Shown here: positions 41,495 through 43,297 of the stretch, one piece after another
Position numbering within the stretch: position 1 is the stretch's first letter
Layout: each line of letters opens with the position of its first letter
Origin: an uncultured Slackia sp.
GTDB lineage: Bacteria > Actinomycetota > Coriobacteriia > Coriobacteriales > Eggerthellaceae
Direction: 5' to 3'
NCBI RefSeq assembly: GCF_959608125.1
Contig: NZ_CAUHPG010000019.1
Location: forward strand, 1 to 43,297
DNA length: 43,297 nt
Notes under the pieces: generated by a model
Told to the model about the DNA's origin: nothing
Database searches by the model: none
What the model saw: the letters and a program-made list of their open reading frames with translations, nothing else
Program-made: the position numbers and the translations under genes

Positions 41495-42156
41495 TGGCCG
41501 TCGATGCGCTGCACGCAGCAAGCGTGCAAAAGGGTCGTATTCGAGAAGCCGTCGAAGGCGCCGATTCGAACTGGCGCGATGCGGTGCGCCTGCTCGATCC
41601 GTCGAAGCGTTACGGCCTGGCGTTTTCGGGCGGGTGCGATTCGTCGTTCTTGCTGACGGCCCTTGTTCGCGAGGGTTTCGACGTGAAGGCGTATATGGTC
41701 ATGACGGCGTTCCAGGCGTCGTTCGAGCTTGCCGACGCCCGGCGCGTGGCGCGAGAGGCATCGGTTGATTTCGAGGTCATCGAAGCCGACATTCTTTCGG
41801 AAGATGCCGTTTGCTCCAATCCCGACGATCGCTGCTACCACTGTAAGAGGTTTATTTTTTCGACGGTTCTCGAGGCCATGGCCCGCGACGGCCGCGATAT
41901 CTTGCTCGACGGCACCAATGCCTCCGACGATCCCGCTCGTCGTCCCGGGTTTCGCGCGTTGGCCGAATTGGGCGTGGTCTCGCCGTTGCGCGAGGCGGGG
42001 TTCACGAAAGACCGGGTAAGGGCGGCGTCGAGGGACATAGGGGTTTCGACGGCCGACAAGCCGAGCTTTTCGTGTTTCGCCACGAAAGTTCCTGCAGGCG
42101 TCCGTTTGACCAGGGCGGCGCTCGATGAGGCGGCGCGTTCGGCGGGTCTGGCGTAA
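41491..42156 (+). CDS. larE: LarE, sulfur-inserting enzyme of the nickel-pincer cofactor
   Basis: 221 residues. The PP-loop FSGGCDSSF (Ser46 onward) activates the substrate carboxylate with ATP. Cys115 and Cys118 in RCYHCK and Cys195 in PSFSCFATKVP are the three positions linked with the iron-sulfur type of LarE, whereas the sacrificial type uses the last cysteine only. LarE thiolates the two carboxylates of P2CMN made by LarB. The protein stops about 50 residues earlier than the 276-residue L. plantarum enzyme and lacks its C-terminal segment. The start overlaps the MerR stop. Confidence 0.9.
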   Translation: MMAVDALHAASVQKGRIREAVEGADSNWRDAVRLLDPSKRYGLAFSGGCDSSFLLTALVREGFDVKAYMVMTAFQASFELADARRVAREASVDFEVIEADILSEDAVCSNPDDRCYHCKRFIFSTVLEAMARDGRDILLDGTNASDDPARRPGFRALAELGVVSPLREAGFTKDRVRAASRDIGVSTADKPSFSCFATKVPAGVRLTRAALDEAARSAGLA

Positions 42157-42165
42157 GGGGTGGCA

Positions 42166-42942
42166 ATGGAGAAAAAAGAACTCGAGGCGTTGTTCGAGGC
42201 GGTTGCGGCAGGAAAGGTCGATGCGGCGGAGGCGGCGGCGCGCGTTCAGACCGAGCCGTTTCTCGATTTGGGATATGCGAAGCCCGACATGCAGCGCGGC
42301 CTGCGTCAAGGCGTGTCGGAGGTGGTTTACGGCGCCGGGAAGACGGCCGACCAGATCGCAGGGATCATCGCCGCATTGCGTTCGGCGGGCCAGGGCCGCG
42401 TGATGGCCACGCGGGTGGACGCTGCCAAGGCCGGGCGCGTCGAATCGCTGCTCGGCGCGCAAGATCGCGCGCAATTCGCATATCGCGATGAGGCGCGCAT
42501 GGTTGTCGTGGGCGGCGTGCCCGAACCGGACGGCAATGGATACGTCGTCGTGGCGGCGGCGGGAACGAGCGACCTGCCCGTGGCCGAAGAGGCCGCTCTT
42601 ACGGCCGAAATGCTGGGCAGTCGCGTGATGCGCCTCTACGACGTGGGCGTGGCGGGCATCCATCGGCTTTTGGCCCATGCCGATGACATTGCTCGCGCCC
42701 AGGCCGTGGTTGCGGTGGCCGGAATGGAAGGCGCGTTGCCGAGCGTTATCGGCGGCATGGCGTCGTGCCCGGTGATAGCGGTACCGACCAGCGTGGGCTA
42801 CGGCGCATCGTTCGGCGGGGTCACCGCGCTTTTGGCGATGCTCAATTCGTGCGCGAGCGGCGTTTCGGTGGTCAACATCGACAACGGCTTCGGCGGCGGG
42901 TACCAGGCGGCGCTTATCGATCATGCGCGCATCCGCGCATAG
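42166..42942 (+). CDS. larB: LarB, pyridinium-3,5-biscarboxylate mononucleotide synthase
   Basis: 258 residues, normal for LarB. The N-terminal FLDLGYAKPDMQRGLRQGVSEV and the PurE-like C-terminal half (AAAGTSDLPVAEEAALTAEMLG, AVAGMEGALPSVIGGM, VPTSVGYGASFGGVTAL) are diagnostic. It carboxylates the pyridine ring of nicotinic acid adenine dinucleotide and hydrolyses it to P2CMN, the first step of the cofactor. The ATG at 42166 is preferred to the GTG at 42160, which overlaps the AAGGGG ribosome-binding site. It follows larE by 9 bases. Confidence 0.95.
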   Translation: MEKKELEALFEAVAAGKVDAAEAAARVQTEPFLDLGYAKPDMQRGLRQGVSEVVYGAGKTADQIAGIIAALRSAGQGRVMATRVDAAKAGRVESLLGAQDRAQFAYRDEARMVVVGGVPEPDGNGYVVVAAAGTSDLPVAEEAALTAEMLGSRVMRLYDVGVAGIHRLLAHADDIARAQAVVAVAGMEGALPSVIGGMASCPVIAVPTSVGYGASFGGVTALLAMLNSCASGVSVVNIDNGFGGGYQAALIDHARIRA

Positions 42943-42979
42943 GCGCGGCGGCGGGGAAGGAAGAAACGGAGGTCTGTTC

Positions 42980-43297
<318 letters not shown>

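Overview
This is a high-GC window from an anaerobic actinobacterium, most likely class Coriobacteriia, family Eggerthellaceae. The placement is an inference. It rests on a membrane-embedded LuxR regulator (about 12 predicted helices plus a C-terminal HTH) beside a Tat-exported molybdopterin reductase, a Tat-exported flavoprotein reductase, a fused FtsW/RodA-PBP protein, and an actinobacterial FhaA/FhaB/phosphatase/PknB cluster. Genus cannot be fixed from the sequence alone.

Layout. (1) 0.2-5.2 kb: a FecCD-type metal-chelate ABC importer. Permease, ATPase, DUF4213/DUF364 protein and P-loop NTPase are on the minus strand and the lipoprotein binding protein is divergent. Two copies of an inverted repeat sit in the shared control region. 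(2) 5.4-10.6 kb: housekeeping genes tadA-ispE, lemA, a DUF2207 membrane protein and purE, with a tRNA-Ser(GCU) on the opposite strand between lemA and DUF2207. (3) 10.6-18.1 kb: a respiratory module. A membrane LuxR regulator is divergent from a DMSO-reductase-family operon (catalytic subunit, four-cluster ferredoxin, membrane anchor, TorD chaperone), followed after a terminator by a second paralogous anchor. Its codon use looks more T-rich than its neighbours. (4) 18.4-24.4 kb: an NhaC antiporter, a dGTPase-like HD protein, an orphan terminator that implies a short transcript, the folate genes folE-HD-folB and an EamA transporter. (5) 24.5-35.4 kb: cell-wall and Ser/Thr phosphorylation genes fhaA-fhaB-PP2C-SEDS/PBP fusion-pknB on the minus strand, with a second multi-helix kinase and a rhomboid protease divergent. 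(6) 35.4-39.8 kb: an aldo/keto reductase with a ferredoxin tail, and a LysR gene broken by a one-base shift at a homopolymer, divergent from a Tat-lipoprotein flavoprotein. (7) 39.9 kb to the end: hemH, then a MerR-larE-larB-larC operon for the nickel-pincer cofactor. The window ends inside larC, within a CACGAC hexanucleotide repeat.

How the genes work together. Regions 3 and 6 are electron-acceptor modules, each with a divergent regulator. Regions 1 and 7 handle metals (a metal chelate, iron into porphyrin, nickel into a cofactor). Region 5 couples extracytoplasmic sensing by PASTA domains to septal or lateral wall synthesis.

The leads I rate highest are the orphan short transcript at about 21.45-21.60 kb, the SEDS-PBP fusion, the twin operators of the metal importer, the phased repeats upstream of the reductase operon, the LysR frame break at A6, and the MerR-type promoter driving the lar operon. 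No CRISPR array, insertion sequence, integrase or rRNA was seen.
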